In this document: in pieces, positions 24,275-30,083 of the stretch
How the letters are laid out: every line of letters begins with the position of its first letter
How positions within the stretch are numbered: the stretch's first letter is position 1
Source of the DNA: a virus
Virus record (IMG/VR): IMGVR_UViG_3300045941_000172
Span: 1 to 31,224 of that record
Strand: one strand, 5' to 3'
DNA length: 31,224 nt
Translations under genes and position numbers: made by a program
Notes under the pieces: model-generated
What the model was told of the DNA's origin: nothing
The model's input: the letters and a program-made list of their open reading frames with translations, nothing else
The model's database searches: none

Positions 24275-24729
24275 CTCACCGCCGCGATCCCCTGAGCCCC
24301 GAGCAGCGGGCCATGGTCGAGGGCGTGCTGCGGCGGGTGCGGGGGGCGGTCGCCCGGAAGCTGGCGGCGGCGGCGCGGGCCTGCCGGGTCGGCTACGACG
24401 ACTTGAACCAGGAGGCGCTCCTGGCCGCCTGCCGCGCGGCGCGGACCTGGCGGCCGGAGCGTGGGCCGTTCGAGCGATACGCGATGGCGGCGGCGCTGAC
24501 CCACATCGACCTCCTCTGCCGCCGGGCTTCGGCCGCCAAGCGCCGGGGCGAGACGGCGACGCTGCCCGCGGGTCTGGTCGCCCCGCCCCCGCCGCCCGAC
24601 CCGCGGCGCGTGGCGGAGCTGCTGGCGACCCTCACGCCCGAGGAGCGGGAGGGGATCGGCGGCGACGTCCGCCGGGCGGTCTACGGCCGGGCGCTGGCCA
24701 GGGTGATTGAGGCGCTGGGGGAGGACTGA
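24271..24729 (+). CDS. Sigma-70-family protein reduced mostly to region 2
   Basis: 152-aa protein from GTG 24271. Residues about 12-88 align by pattern to sigma region 2: a helix with VEGVLRRVRGAVARKL, then YDDLNQEALLAACRAARTWRPERGPFERYAMAAALTHIDLLCRR, read in pieces. The DDLNQEALLA, WRPERG and FERYA elements equal the DLIQEG, F-RG and F-TYA marks of sigma factors. A Pro-rich linker follows, then a short C-terminal helix (LLATLTPEEREGI) that recalls the start of region 4, but no helix-turn-helix is complete. It may bind core polymerase without normal -35 recognition. Possibly a late-gene regulator. Confidence 0.68.
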   Translation: MTHRRDPLSPEQRAMVEGVLRRVRGAVARKLAAAARACRVGYDDLNQEALLAACRAARTWRPERGPFERYAMAAALTHIDLLCRRASAAKRRGETATLPAGLVAPPPPPDPRRVAELLATLTPEEREGIGGDVRRAVYGRALARVIEALGED

Positions 24730-24731
24730 CC

Positions 24732-25136
24732 ATGGCCTGGCAGCGCGGACCTTTACCCGAGGACACCTGGGGCTTCGGCGGCGTCGTCTCCCGGGAGATG
24801 CCGCCGGGCAGCTTCGACTTCGCGGAATTCAGGGGCGGCTACGTTCTGGCCATCGACGAGAACCTGCGGGTGATACCCGCGGCCGACGTGGTGTGGTATG
24901 ACAACTCCATGCACGCGCCGCCCGAGGAGGGGGAGCCAATCGTGCCGGACCCGACACTGTTGCACGTCGTCACCGTCACCGTGCCGGTCCCGGACGGGCC
25001 GCACGACGTGACATTCTCCCTGGCCGGCGTCGGCGACATCGGCACCGCCCGGGTGTGGGTGACGGGGGGGAAGCTGGTGCTGACGCAGTCCATGCGGGCG
25101 GTCGCCGTCGAGGCGCCGAAGGAGGACGAGCCGTGA
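24732..25136 (+). CDS. Hypothetical protein
   Basis: 134-aa protein, ATG behind GGGGGAGGACTGACC. The first 55 residues (GSFDFAEFRGGYVLAIDENLRVIPAADVVWY) look like a small compact domain. The C-terminal part (LLHVVTVTVPVPDGPHDVTFSLAGVGDIGTARVWV) is all beta. No signal peptide or membrane segment. No family recognised. It is transcribed with the sigma-like gene and a short acidic gene that overlaps its end. Confidence 0.55.
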   Translation: MAWQRGPLPEDTWGFGGVVSREMPPGSFDFAEFRGGYVLAIDENLRVIPAADVVWYDNSMHAPPEEGEPIVPDPTLLHVVTVTVPVPDGPHDVTFSLAGVGDIGTARVWVTGGKLVLTQSMRAVAVEAPKEDEP

Positions 25137-25309
25137 ACCCCGAAACCCCGCTCGCCCGTTGCATGCTCGCCGTCGGCATGACCCCGGACCTGCTCCGGGA
25201 GATGTGCCCGAACGCCCGCCCCGGACTATTGCGGGCGCTTGACGACCTGGTCAAACAGGCCCAGGACCGCCGCGAGGCCGAGGCCAAGGACCGGGAGGAG
25301 GAGCCGTGA
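25133..25309 (+). CDS. Small acidic helical protein
   Basis: 58-aa product, GTG 25133 overlapping the previous stop (GTGA) and ending in GTGA with the next gene. Composition is helical and highly charged at the C-terminus (LVKQAQDRREAEAKDREEEP). There are two Cys (ARCMLAV, EMCPN). No family recognised. The double overlap indicates a real, coupled gene. Confidence 0.52.
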   Translation: MNPETPLARCMLAVGMTPDLLREMCPNARPGLLRALDDLVKQAQDRREAEAKDREEEP

Positions 25310-25728
25310 GTAGCTTTGACCCCCGCGACTGGTTCGGCCCCGACCCGCCCCACTGGACGGTGATCCTGTTCTGTGTGCTGCTGTTCCTCGTGCTGTCCAT
25401 GATTCCGTGGATCGTCCTCGGCGCCCCCGCCCCGCGATACAAGGCCGGCTGGCGGGAGGCCGCCATCATAGGCGAGTGGCGCATGAAGTGGGGAAACGGC
25501 TGGCACAAGGTCCGCATCGGCGCCAACGGCGAGTGGGAGTCAACCGCCACGTTCGCCCCCTACACCGGATACCGGACGGTCGGCGAGTGGCGCCTGGACG
25601 GCGACACGCTCACCGTCGAGGAGGGCGGCGAGGGCGACGCCTACCGGGGCTCCTGGCGGGCCAGGTTCAAGCCCGGCTCGTGGCGGGGCGTGACGCCGTT
25701 CGGCAACGAGGTCGAGCTGGAGCGCTAG
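25306..25728 (+). CDS. Membrane-anchored protein with lipocalin-like beta domain
   Basis: 140-aa protein. One strong membrane segment, WTVILFCVLLFLVLSMIPWIVL (about 17-38), is followed by a beta domain with GEWRMKWGNGWHKVRIGANGEW, then VGEWRLDGDTLTVEE and RGSWRARFKPGSWRG. The GEWR...GDTL pattern resembles small lipocalin-like or DUF domains common in planctomycete proteins. It probably acts at the inner membrane, facing out. A role in superinfection immunity is possible but unsupported. Confidence 0.58.
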   Translation: MSSFDPRDWFGPDPPHWTVILFCVLLFLVLSMIPWIVLGAPAPRYKAGWREAAIIGEWRMKWGNGWHKVRIGANGEWESTATFAPYTGYRTVGEWRLDGDTLTVEEGGEGDAYRGSWRARFKPGSWRGVTPFGNEVELER

Positions 25729-25730
25729 TC

Positions 25731-26081
25731 GTGTTCGAGTGGCTGAAGCACTGGTGGTGCGGCGAGATGCGGGCGGTCTGCGCCCGCAGCAGCAAGTGGC
25801 CGAAGGTCCGCGCGGCGCACCTGAAGGCGGAGCCGACCTGCCGCGGCTGCGGCGGCACAAGGAGCTTGCAGGTCCACCACATCGTGCCGGTGCACATCGA
25901 CGCCGCGCTGGAGTTGGAGGAGTCGAATCTGATCACCCTGTGTGAATATCCCGGCCGCAACTGTCACTTCACCTGGGGACACTTCTACAACTGGGCGGAC
26001 TTCAACTCGCTGGTGCGCCAGGACACGGCGTGGTGGACGTTCCGGCAGTCCAACCGCGACGACATCGAGCCGGCGCCGTAG
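25731..26081 (+). CDS. HNH endonuclease
   Basis: 116-aa protein starting at GTG 25731. It shows the HNH core with a zinc site: CRGCG (Cys37, Cys40), LQVHHIVPVH (His49/His50), N66 in SNLITLCEYPGRNCHFTWGH, and Cys71/Cys78 with His79/His84. This is the compact form found in phages, where HNH proteins often support terminase cutting at genome ends. Here it lies at the far end of the late region, next to the integrase, rather than beside the terminase. A free-standing homing role is the alternative. Confidence 0.85.
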   Translation: MFEWLKHWWCGEMRAVCARSSKWPKVRAAHLKAEPTCRGCGGTRSLQVHHIVPVHIDAALELEESNLITLCEYPGRNCHFTWGHFYNWADFNSLVRQDTAWWTFRQSNRDDIEPAP

Positions 26082-26114
26082 ATTATCGGGTGCCGCCCGT
26101 ATCAGGATGCCGCC

Positions 26115-27308
26115 ATGGGAAGGCGCAGAAACCCCAGGCCCGAACGCCCGGTCGTCGTCCGTTACCAGACGCCCGACGGCAGGCGCTGCAGGTCCACCGA
26201 CCCCGGGGCTCAGAAGGTAACGACCCGGAGCGCCTCCTATTTCGCGCGGCTGGTGAACCCCGAGACCGGCAAGCGCGAGTGGGTGCCGCTGGAGACCGGC
26301 GACCTGGGCGCCGCCTGGGTCCGGCTGCGCGAGGTGCTGGCCGAGCGCGACCGGGAGGCGCTGGGGCTGGTGGACCCGACCTACGCCCACGCCGCGGCGC
26401 CCGTCCTGGAGCACCTGTGGGCGTGGGTGGCCTACCTCCGCGACGCCGGCCGGACGTCGCCGCCGCAGGTGCGGATGGTCGAGCTGCGCGTGACGCGACT
26501 CGTCACCCTGGCCGGCTGGAAGCGCCTGCCCGACATCGACCGGCCCTCGATCGTCGCGGCCCTGGCCGCCCTCACCCGGGAGGGTCGGAGCGCCAGGACG
26601 CGGAACCACTACCTCCGCCACCTGAAGCAGTTCCTCGCCTGGTGCGTCGCCGAGGGGCGGCTCCTGCGCAGCCCGGCCCTGGGCGTGCCGGCGGTGGACT
26701 GGGAGAGCGACGTCCGCCACCCCCGCCGCTCGCCGTCGGACGCCGACGTCGAGCTGCTGTTGAGTCACCTGGAGAGTCCCGACGCCCCGACCCGCCGGGG
26801 CATGACCGGCCCGCAGCGCGGGCTGGGCTACCGGCTGGCCATGGCGACGGGCTTTCGGGCGCGCGAGCTGCGCAGCCTGAGCCGGGAGTCCTTCGACCTC
26901 GACGCGGGCGTGGTGACCGTCCAGAGCGCCTACGCGAAGAACCGCCGCACCGCCAGGCAGCAGCTCCCCCCGTGGCTGGTCGAGGAGCTGCGGGCCTGGT
27001 TCGCCAGCGGCGGCGGGCTGTGGGACGGGTTCCCGGCCAAGTGGCCCGGCCGGGTGTTGAAGGCCGACCAGGAGGCCGCCGGGGTGGCCCATCGGACGGC
27101 GGAGGGGTTCTTCGACTTCCACGCGCTTCGGCACTGGTACTGCACCTGGGTCGCCAACCAGCCCGGCATCTCGCCGAAGACGCTCCAGGTGCTGGCCAGG
27201 CACGCTGACCCGGGGCTCACCCTCCGCGTCTACGCCAAGCCGCAGGCCGACGACGCCGAGCGGATCGTCAAGAGCATGCCCAGCCCGAAGCGCGGGAGGA
27301 GCGGCTAG
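26115..27308 (+). CDS. int: Tyrosine recombinase (phage integrase)
   Basis: 397-aa site-specific recombinase that joins attP and attB. The catalytic set is visible: Arg248 in ATGFRARELRSL, Lys275 in YAKNRR, His336 and Arg339 in FHALRHWY, His363 in LARHADPGLTL and the nucleophile Tyr373 in RVYAK. Residues about 85-185 are the core-binding (SAM-like) helices (RTRNHYLRHLKQFLAWCVAEGR). The N-terminal 75 residues begin with a basic stretch and include KVTTRSASYFARLV, a pattern I associate with planctomycete integrases and probably an arm-binding domain. The gene is directly followed by the repeat-rich candidate attP. Confidence 0.95.
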   Translation: MGRRRNPRPERPVVVRYQTPDGRRCRSTDPGAQKVTTRSASYFARLVNPETGKREWVPLETGDLGAAWVRLREVLAERDREALGLVDPTYAHAAAPVLEHLWAWVAYLRDAGRTSPPQVRMVELRVTRLVTLAGWKRLPDIDRPSIVAALAALTREGRSARTRNHYLRHLKQFLAWCVAEGRLLRSPALGVPAVDWESDVRHPRRSPSDADVELLLSHLESPDAPTRRGMTGPQRGLGYRLAMATGFRARELRSLSRESFDLDAGVVTVQSAYAKNRRTARQQLPPWLVEELRAWFASGGGLWDGFPAKWPGRVLKADQEAAGVAHRTAEGFFDFHALRHWYCTWVANQPGISPKTLQVLARHADPGLTLRVYAKPQADDAERIVKSMPSPKRGRSG

Positions 27309-27309
27309 T

Positions 27310-27329
27310 GGTTGTCCGTTTGGTTGTCC
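27310..27329 (+). repeat. GGTTGTCC pair, left
   Basis: Two GGTTGTCC copies, 12 bp start to start, immediately after the integrase stop. The 20-bp unit matches the right pair except for the two spacer bases at 27319-27320. Confidence 0.75.
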
Positions 27330-27531
27330 TCTATCCTTGCCGCGCGGTGAACGATGGCATACATTCGTGAGCAGACGCTACCGATTGTGCTGCACTCAGC
27401 ACTAGCAGCCGTGACATCGCATGAACAGACGCGAGCGCGTTATTGGGTGTCGGTAATATCGGTGCTCGTGACCGGACCAAGGTTCTAGTAAGCACTTACA
27501 CACTTACCACTTGCGTAGATAGACCGGGTTC

Positions 27532-27551
27532 GGTTGTCCGAATGGTTGTCC
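27532..27551 (+). repeat. GGTTGTCC pair, right
   Basis: Second pair of GGTTGTCC with the same 12-bp period and the same orientation as the left pair, 222 bp away. Possible integrase or excisionase arm sites. Confidence 0.75.
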
Positions 27552-27579
27552 GCGGAATCCCCCTGGCACTCACTGATCG

Positions 27580-27608
27580 TTGTAAAGAGAACAGTTGTAC
27601 AGTAGAGT
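27580..27608 (+). promoter_or_regulatory. Candidate promoter for the 27626 gene
   Basis: TTGTAA (27580-27585) and TAGAGT (27603-27608), each 4 of 6 to consensus, are separated by 17 bp and lie just before the next gene, in locally AT-richer DNA. Moderate match only. Confidence 0.35.
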
Positions 27609-27625
27609 AGTGGGCGTCCCGGCCG

Positions 27626-28123
27626 ATGGGTGCAATCTGCGATTGGTGCCGCATGCGCGACGAGTGGGAGGAGCTGGCAAGCCGGCTGCGGGCGTTCGCG
27701 CTGTCGCGCTACGCCCAGCTGGCGAGTTCCGTGACGTTGCACTTCCCGGGGGGCGACCGCATTACCATGCCGCTGGCCTGCGCGGCGCCACCGCCGGCCG
27801 AAGCGTCGGGCCGGAACGGCTGGGCGAGCGGCCCGGAGCCGAAGCACCTCTCCGACTACCGGCAGGTGTACTGGCCGGGGCTGGGCGTCTACCGGTTCAG
27901 CCCGAAGCAGGCCGTGGTGATCCACGAGCTGTGGTCGGCCCGCTTTGGCTCCGACAACCCCGACGTGGCCCAGGCGGCGCTACTCCAGAACGCCGAGAGC
28001 GACTGCGCCAAGCTGTCGGACCTGTTCCGGTCTAACGGCAAGGCACACCCCGCGTGGGGCACGTTCGTCGTGCCCGGCGAGACGCCCGGTGTCTACCGGC
28101 TCCCAGACCTGGCCGGCGAGTAG
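27626..28123 (+). CDS. Hypothetical protein
   Basis: 165-aa soluble protein. The start has a CDWCRMR motif. The middle includes VTLHFPGGDRITMP and LSDYRQVYWPGLGVYRFSPKQAVVIHELWSARFGS. The C-terminal part contains SDLFRSNGKAHPAWGTFVVPGETPGVYRLP, a pattern that resembles a winged-helix-like segment found in conserved planctomycete and phage proteins of unknown function. The ATG lacks a strong ribosome site. It lies between the integrase and the HTH gene and may take part in integration control, though sequence alone does not show it. Confidence 0.6.
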   Translation: MGAICDWCRMRDEWEELASRLRAFALSRYAQLASSVTLHFPGGDRITMPLACAAPPPAEASGRNGWASGPEPKHLSDYRQVYWPGLGVYRFSPKQAVVIHELWSARFGSDNPDVAQAALLQNAESDCAKLSDLFRSNGKAHPAWGTFVVPGETPGVYRLPDLAGE

Positions 28124-28158
28124 CCACCCGCCACCGGCCCAAAGCCTATCTCAGCCAG

Positions 28159-28188
28159 TTGAACCCGCGCGTCAGCCTACGGTAGTTT
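28159..28188 (+). promoter_or_regulatory. Candidate promoter for the HTH gene
   Basis: TTGAAC (28159-28164) and TAGTTT (28183-28188) are 18 bp apart upstream of the HTH gene. The -10 match is weak (3 of 6). The position between two genes is appropriate. Confidence 0.25.
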
Positions 28189-28216
28189 CCCTCCTGTCCA
28201 CGAGGCGTCAGGAGGG
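28189..28216 (+). promoter_or_regulatory. Hairpin burying the ribosome site of the HTH gene
   Basis: CCCTCCTG at 28189-28196 pairs perfectly with CAGGAGGG at 28209-28216 across a 12-nt loop. The right arm contains the GGAGGG Shine-Dalgarno of the gene starting at 28224, so initiation should be blocked when the stem is formed. The GGA within the right arm fits the kind of site bound by CsrA proteins. Confidence 0.6.
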
Positions 28217-28223
28217 TCTGGCT

Positions 28224-28424
28224 ATGATTGCACCGATGCAGGCGGCGGGCGACTACCTCACCACGGCGCAGGCCCGAGTGTACCTGGGCGGGGTGTGCCG
28301 CAACACGCTCTACCGGTGGGCCAGGGAGGCGGGGATGGTGCGCTTCAAGCGCGGCAACGTGGTGCGCTGGCCACGCTGGGAGTTGGACCGCGTCATCAAG
28401 CAGTCCACGAAGGCGGTGCGGTGA
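28224..28424 (+). CDS. Small HTH protein, excisionase-like (MerR/HTH_17 type)
   Basis: 66-aa protein consisting of one winged HTH: GDYLTTAQARVYLGGVCRNTLYRWAREAGMVRFKRGNVVRWPRWELDRVIKQ, read in pieces over residues about 9-61. The order YLT-A-A--L-V-RNTLYRWAREG-- and RW-R-ELDRVI is typical of phage excisionase and MerR-like HTH_17 domains. It probably bends DNA at attP or represses a promoter nearby. It is transcribed toward the leftward repressor operon and ends three bases from it. A Shine-Dalgarno site lies in a hairpin (see separate entry). Confidence 0.82.
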   Translation: MIAPMQAAGDYLTTAQARVYLGGVCRNTLYRWAREAGMVRFKRGNVVRWPRWELDRVIKQSTKAVR

Positions 28425-28426
28425 TG

Positions 28427-28831
28427 TCAGCGCCCGACCCGCTCGACGACGAAGTGACGGCCGCGGCCCTTGGTCGCGCCGGTCACTTTGTAGACGCCGC
28501 CCAGGTCCGCCCTGCCGCCGGCCTTGCGGGCGGCGACGTAGGCGGCCGGCAGGCCCTTGACGAGCAGGTCGTAGGCGGGAACCTCCTTGTCGGTGTGGGT
28601 GACGAGCAGGTCGTCCCCGCGGACCTCCTTGACCTTGAACGGGTAGAGGGACCAGCGCCCCATCTCGCGCGGCCCGGGGCGGGACCAGGAGGCGAAGCGC
28701 CCCGCCTGACCGACCTTGAGGGAGGCGATCTGGAGGGAGGCGCCGGCCTCCCCCTTCGGCCTGTCCTGTGCCGCCAGGGACGTGGCGAGCAAAGTCAGGA
28801 CGACGAGGGTCGCGAACGCGCGTCGGAACAT
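28427..28831 (-). CDS. Secreted protein in the lysogenic operon
   Basis: 134-aa product, encoded on the minus strand after the RHH regulator. The signal peptide is MFRRAFATLVVLTLLATSLAAQ with cleavage around residue 21. The mature part is a basic, beta-rich protein (LKVGQAGRFASWS, YPFKVKEVRGDDLLVTHT, YKVTGATKGRGRHFVVERV) without recognisable catalytic residues. It overlaps the end of the regulator gene by 37 bases, so both are likely co-transcribed and expressed in the lysogen. It could be a lysogenic-conversion factor, for example a superinfection blocker at the envelope. Proteins like this are common in planctomycete hosts. Confidence 0.66.
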   Translation of the reverse strand: MFRRAFATLVVLTLLATSLAAQDRPKGEAGASLQIASLKVGQAGRFASWSRPGPREMGRWSLYPFKVKEVRGDDLLVTHTDKEVPAYDLLVKGLPAAYVAARKAGGRADLGGVYKVTGATKGRGRHFVVERVGR

Positions 28832-29067
28832 GGGGGTGTCTCCCTGGGCGGCCAGAAGCCGCGGAGGCGCAAGAAGTCCTTGAGCGCCGTCTCGACGGTG
28901 CGGGTCTTGGACGGCTCGGGCTCCGTCGCCTTGCGGAACGCCTCCAGGGCCGCGTGAAGGTCGTCGTCGATCCAGCAGTGCAGTGCCGTCCCCGACCGCG
29001 GCGGCTTCTCGCCGCCGGTCGGAGGGGGGTCAGACGGTCGGGAGCGCTTCTTTGCCACGGCGATCAT
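28795..29067 (-). CDS. Ribbon-helix-helix DNA-binding protein, candidate repressor
   Basis: 90-aa protein. The basic N-terminal arm (AKKRSRPSDPPP) leads to the ribbon ALHCWIDDDLHAALEAFRKATEP (about 28-50) and the second helix KTRTVETALKDFLRLRGF (about 54-71), the CopG/MetJ-like layout. ATG at 29067 is preferred over an upstream ATG at 29094 because GAGG lies just ahead of it and the 29094 codon would fall in the operator. The gene faces away from the early operon. An 18-bp palindrome covers its predicted transcription start, arguing for self-control. It is the best repressor candidate in the window; no lambda CI-like protein is present. Confidence 0.72.
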   Translation of the reverse strand: MIAVAKKRSRPSDPPPTGGEKPPRSGTALHCWIDDDLHAALEAFRKATEPEPSKTRTVETALKDFLRLRGFWPPRETPPCSDARSRPSSS

Positions 29068-29078
29068 TGTAATTCCTC

Positions 29079-29096
29079 GTGTGGACACGTCCACAC
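29079..29096. promoter_or_regulatory. Perfect palindromic operator
   Basis: GTGTGGAC at 29079-29086 and GTCCACAC at 29089-29096 form a perfect inverted repeat with a 2-bp centre. It spans the predicted start point of the leftward repressor transcript. Shape and size suit a dimer-of-dimers RHH repressor. Confidence 0.72.
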
Positions 29097-29097
29097 A

Positions 29098-29127
29098 AGT
29101 CTAACAGTGATCAGGTAGTTTAGTCAA
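29098..29127 (-). promoter_or_regulatory. Leftward promoter of the RHH operon
   Basis: On the minus strand TTGACT (29127-29122) and TAGACT (29103-29098) are separated by 18 bp; matches are 5/6 and 4/6. The start point would fall in the operator palindrome and leave a leader of roughly 24 nt before the ATG. Confidence 0.6.
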
Positions 29128-29164
29128 CACCATGCCACAGAAGGATCGTGTTGGAAGAATTGTG

Positions 29165-29193
29165 TTGACAAGGATTCCATGTGTCCATATACT
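29165..29193 (+). promoter_or_regulatory. Rightward early promoter
   Basis: Perfect -35 TTGACA at 29165-29170, 17-bp spacer, and -10 TATACT at 29188-29193 (5 of 6). This is the best promoter in the window and reads into the early operon. It overlaps GTGTTGACA (29162-29170), which matches the operator half-site GTGTGGACA in 8 of 9 bases. GTGTTGGA at 29148 is a second nearby copy. Confidence 0.82.
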
Positions 29194-29230
29194 ACCCTCA
29201 GAGTCAGCCCAACCCTCACGGGAGTGAACG

Positions 29231-29422
29231 ATGACCCAGACCACCGACCGCCCCATCACCCCGGCCGAGCGCCTCGCCCCCGCCGTGATCACGGCGGGCT
29301 TCACCGCCGCGGCCGTGTGCTTTTTCCTCTCCCCCCACTGGCTGACCGGCTTGTGCGCCGGCGTGGCGCTGGTCGCGCAGGCGTGGGATTTGACCGCGTG
29401 GAAGCGCGGGGAGGTGCGGTGA
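29231..29422 (+). CDS. Small membrane protein, paralogue 1
   Basis: 63-aa product of the first early gene. Two hydrophobic helices: PAVITAGFTAAAVCFFLS (about 18-35) and WLTGLCAGVALVAQAW (about 37-52). The WLTG-CAGVA motif recurs in the next gene, so the two are related by duplication. GGGAGTG precedes the ATG. Early location suggests a host-interference or membrane-signalling role; no family recognised. Confidence 0.6.
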   Translation: MTQTTDRPITPAERLAPAVITAGFTAAAVCFFLSPHWLTGLCAGVALVAQAWDLTAWKRGEVR

Positions 29423-29574
29423 TGGCCCTGGCTATCACGGCGATCGGCGCGGCCCTGGCCGCGTGCTGCTACCTGCTGATGCCCGGCTGGCTGACGGGCG
29501 TCTGCGCCGGCGTCGCCCAAGCGGCATTCTTGGGGCTGGTGTTCGGCCGCCCGCAGAAAGCCCGGGCGGATTGA
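29422..29574 (+). CDS. Small membrane protein, paralogue 2
   Basis: 50-aa product whose ATG overlaps the previous stop (TGATG). It is nearly all membrane: AITAIGAALAACCYLLMPGWLTGVCAGVAQAAFLGLVF. It shares WLTG-CAGVA with the preceding protein and probably pairs with it in the membrane. Function unknown. Confidence 0.6.
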   Translation: MALAITAIGAALAACCYLLMPGWLTGVCAGVAQAAFLGLVFGRPQKARAD

Positions 29575-29601
29575 AGACCCCCCAGGCAAGGAGGACGAAC
29601 G

Positions 29602-29913
29602 ATGGAATCCCACGACAGGCCGACATCCCTGGTCCTCTCCCGCCACCGCGGCGAGCGGCTGCGCATCGACTGCGCGGGCGGCGAGGTGATCTGGATCGAG
29701 GTGTCGGAGTACGACCGGGGCCGGGCGCGGCTGCGGATCGTCGCGCCCAGGAACACGATCGTAAGGCGTGAGGAGATTTGCGGGCACGACGAGCGGTTCG
29801 TCGAGCCTTCGGCCACGGGCGAGGCGCGGGCCTACGCGCCTGGCGCCGGAGTGGGCGGCGCCGGGGGGCCACCGGGGGACCCCCCGCCCGGCGACCAGCG
29901 GCGGCAACCCTGA
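29602..29913 (+). CDS. CsrA-like RNA-binding protein with low-complexity tail
   Basis: 103-aa protein. Residues about 10-60 follow CsrA: LVLSRHRGERLRI (CsrA LILTRRVGETLMI), IWIEVSEYDRGRARLRIVAPR and TIVRREEI (CsrA EVSVHREEI). Leu12 and Arg56 occupy the RNA-contacting positions of CsrA Leu4 and Arg44. The tail beyond residue 70 is Gly/Pro-rich. CsrA dimers bind GGA motifs in hairpin loops and control translation. It is preceded by AAGGAGGA, itself a GGA-rich ribosome site, so self-control is possible. Host copies exist in many bacteria, so it may be recruited from a host. Confidence 0.85.
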   Translation: MESHDRPTSLVLSRHRGERLRIDCAGGEVIWIEVSEYDRGRARLRIVAPRNTIVRREEICGHDERFVEPSATGEARAYAPGAGVGGAGGPPGDPPPGDQRRQP

Positions 29914-30083
29914 CCCCGCCGCCGGCACCGCCGCCGTGGGGGCCGGTCGCGGCACGGGGTGGACGTGCCACCCCGCCCGGGAGGATGCTCCCCGGAGACC
30001 GCGCCCAGGCAACGTATCGGGGGTGAAACCTCCTTCCGAGCGGTGGCGGTGAGTTGAGAACCTAGACGAAGGGAGGGATCGAC
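29914..30083. other. Structured intergenic segment
   Basis: 170-bp gap between the CsrA-like and alpha-CTD-like genes. It contains a perfect hairpin GGGGTGG/CCACCCC (29956-29974), directly followed by a second stem CCGGGAG/CTCCCCGG (about 29978-29996, one bulge) and a third small hairpin GGGGGT/ACCTCC (about 30010-30024). Several GGA triplets lie in or near these loops. It could be a leaky terminator, a regulatory leader or a CsrA-binding region. No open reading frame is supported. AAGGGAGGGA before 30084 is the next ribosome site. Confidence 0.45.

Larger units (their letters stand above)
27309..27625. other. Non-coding repeat-rich region, candidate attP / integrase binding region
   Basis: This 317-bp gap is much less GC-rich than its surroundings. 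It holds two pairs of GGTTGTCC: 27310-27317 with 27322-27329, and 27532-27539 with 27544-27551. In each pair the copies start 12 bp apart. Between the pairs are an 11-bp direct repeat TGARCAGACGC (27368-27378, 27422-27432), a hairpin GTGCTG/CAGCAC (27387-27402) and a GTAAG/CTTAC palindrome followed by CACTTA repeats near 27488-27510. Two spaced arm-type pairs around a central segment, beside the integrase, are what an attP looks like. The crossover site itself cannot be fixed without the host sequence. Confidence 0.55.

Noticed and set aside
27525-27551. tRNA-like fragment (GGTTCGG near the right GGTTGTCC pair)
   Set aside because: No matching T-stem or acceptor stem can be drawn, so an att site within a tRNA gene is not supported here.
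28295-28957. Plus-strand frame of 220 codons across the repressor operon
   Set aside because: The minus strand here encodes a clear signal-peptide protein and an RHH protein with ribosome sites; the plus frame is compositionally shadow-like.
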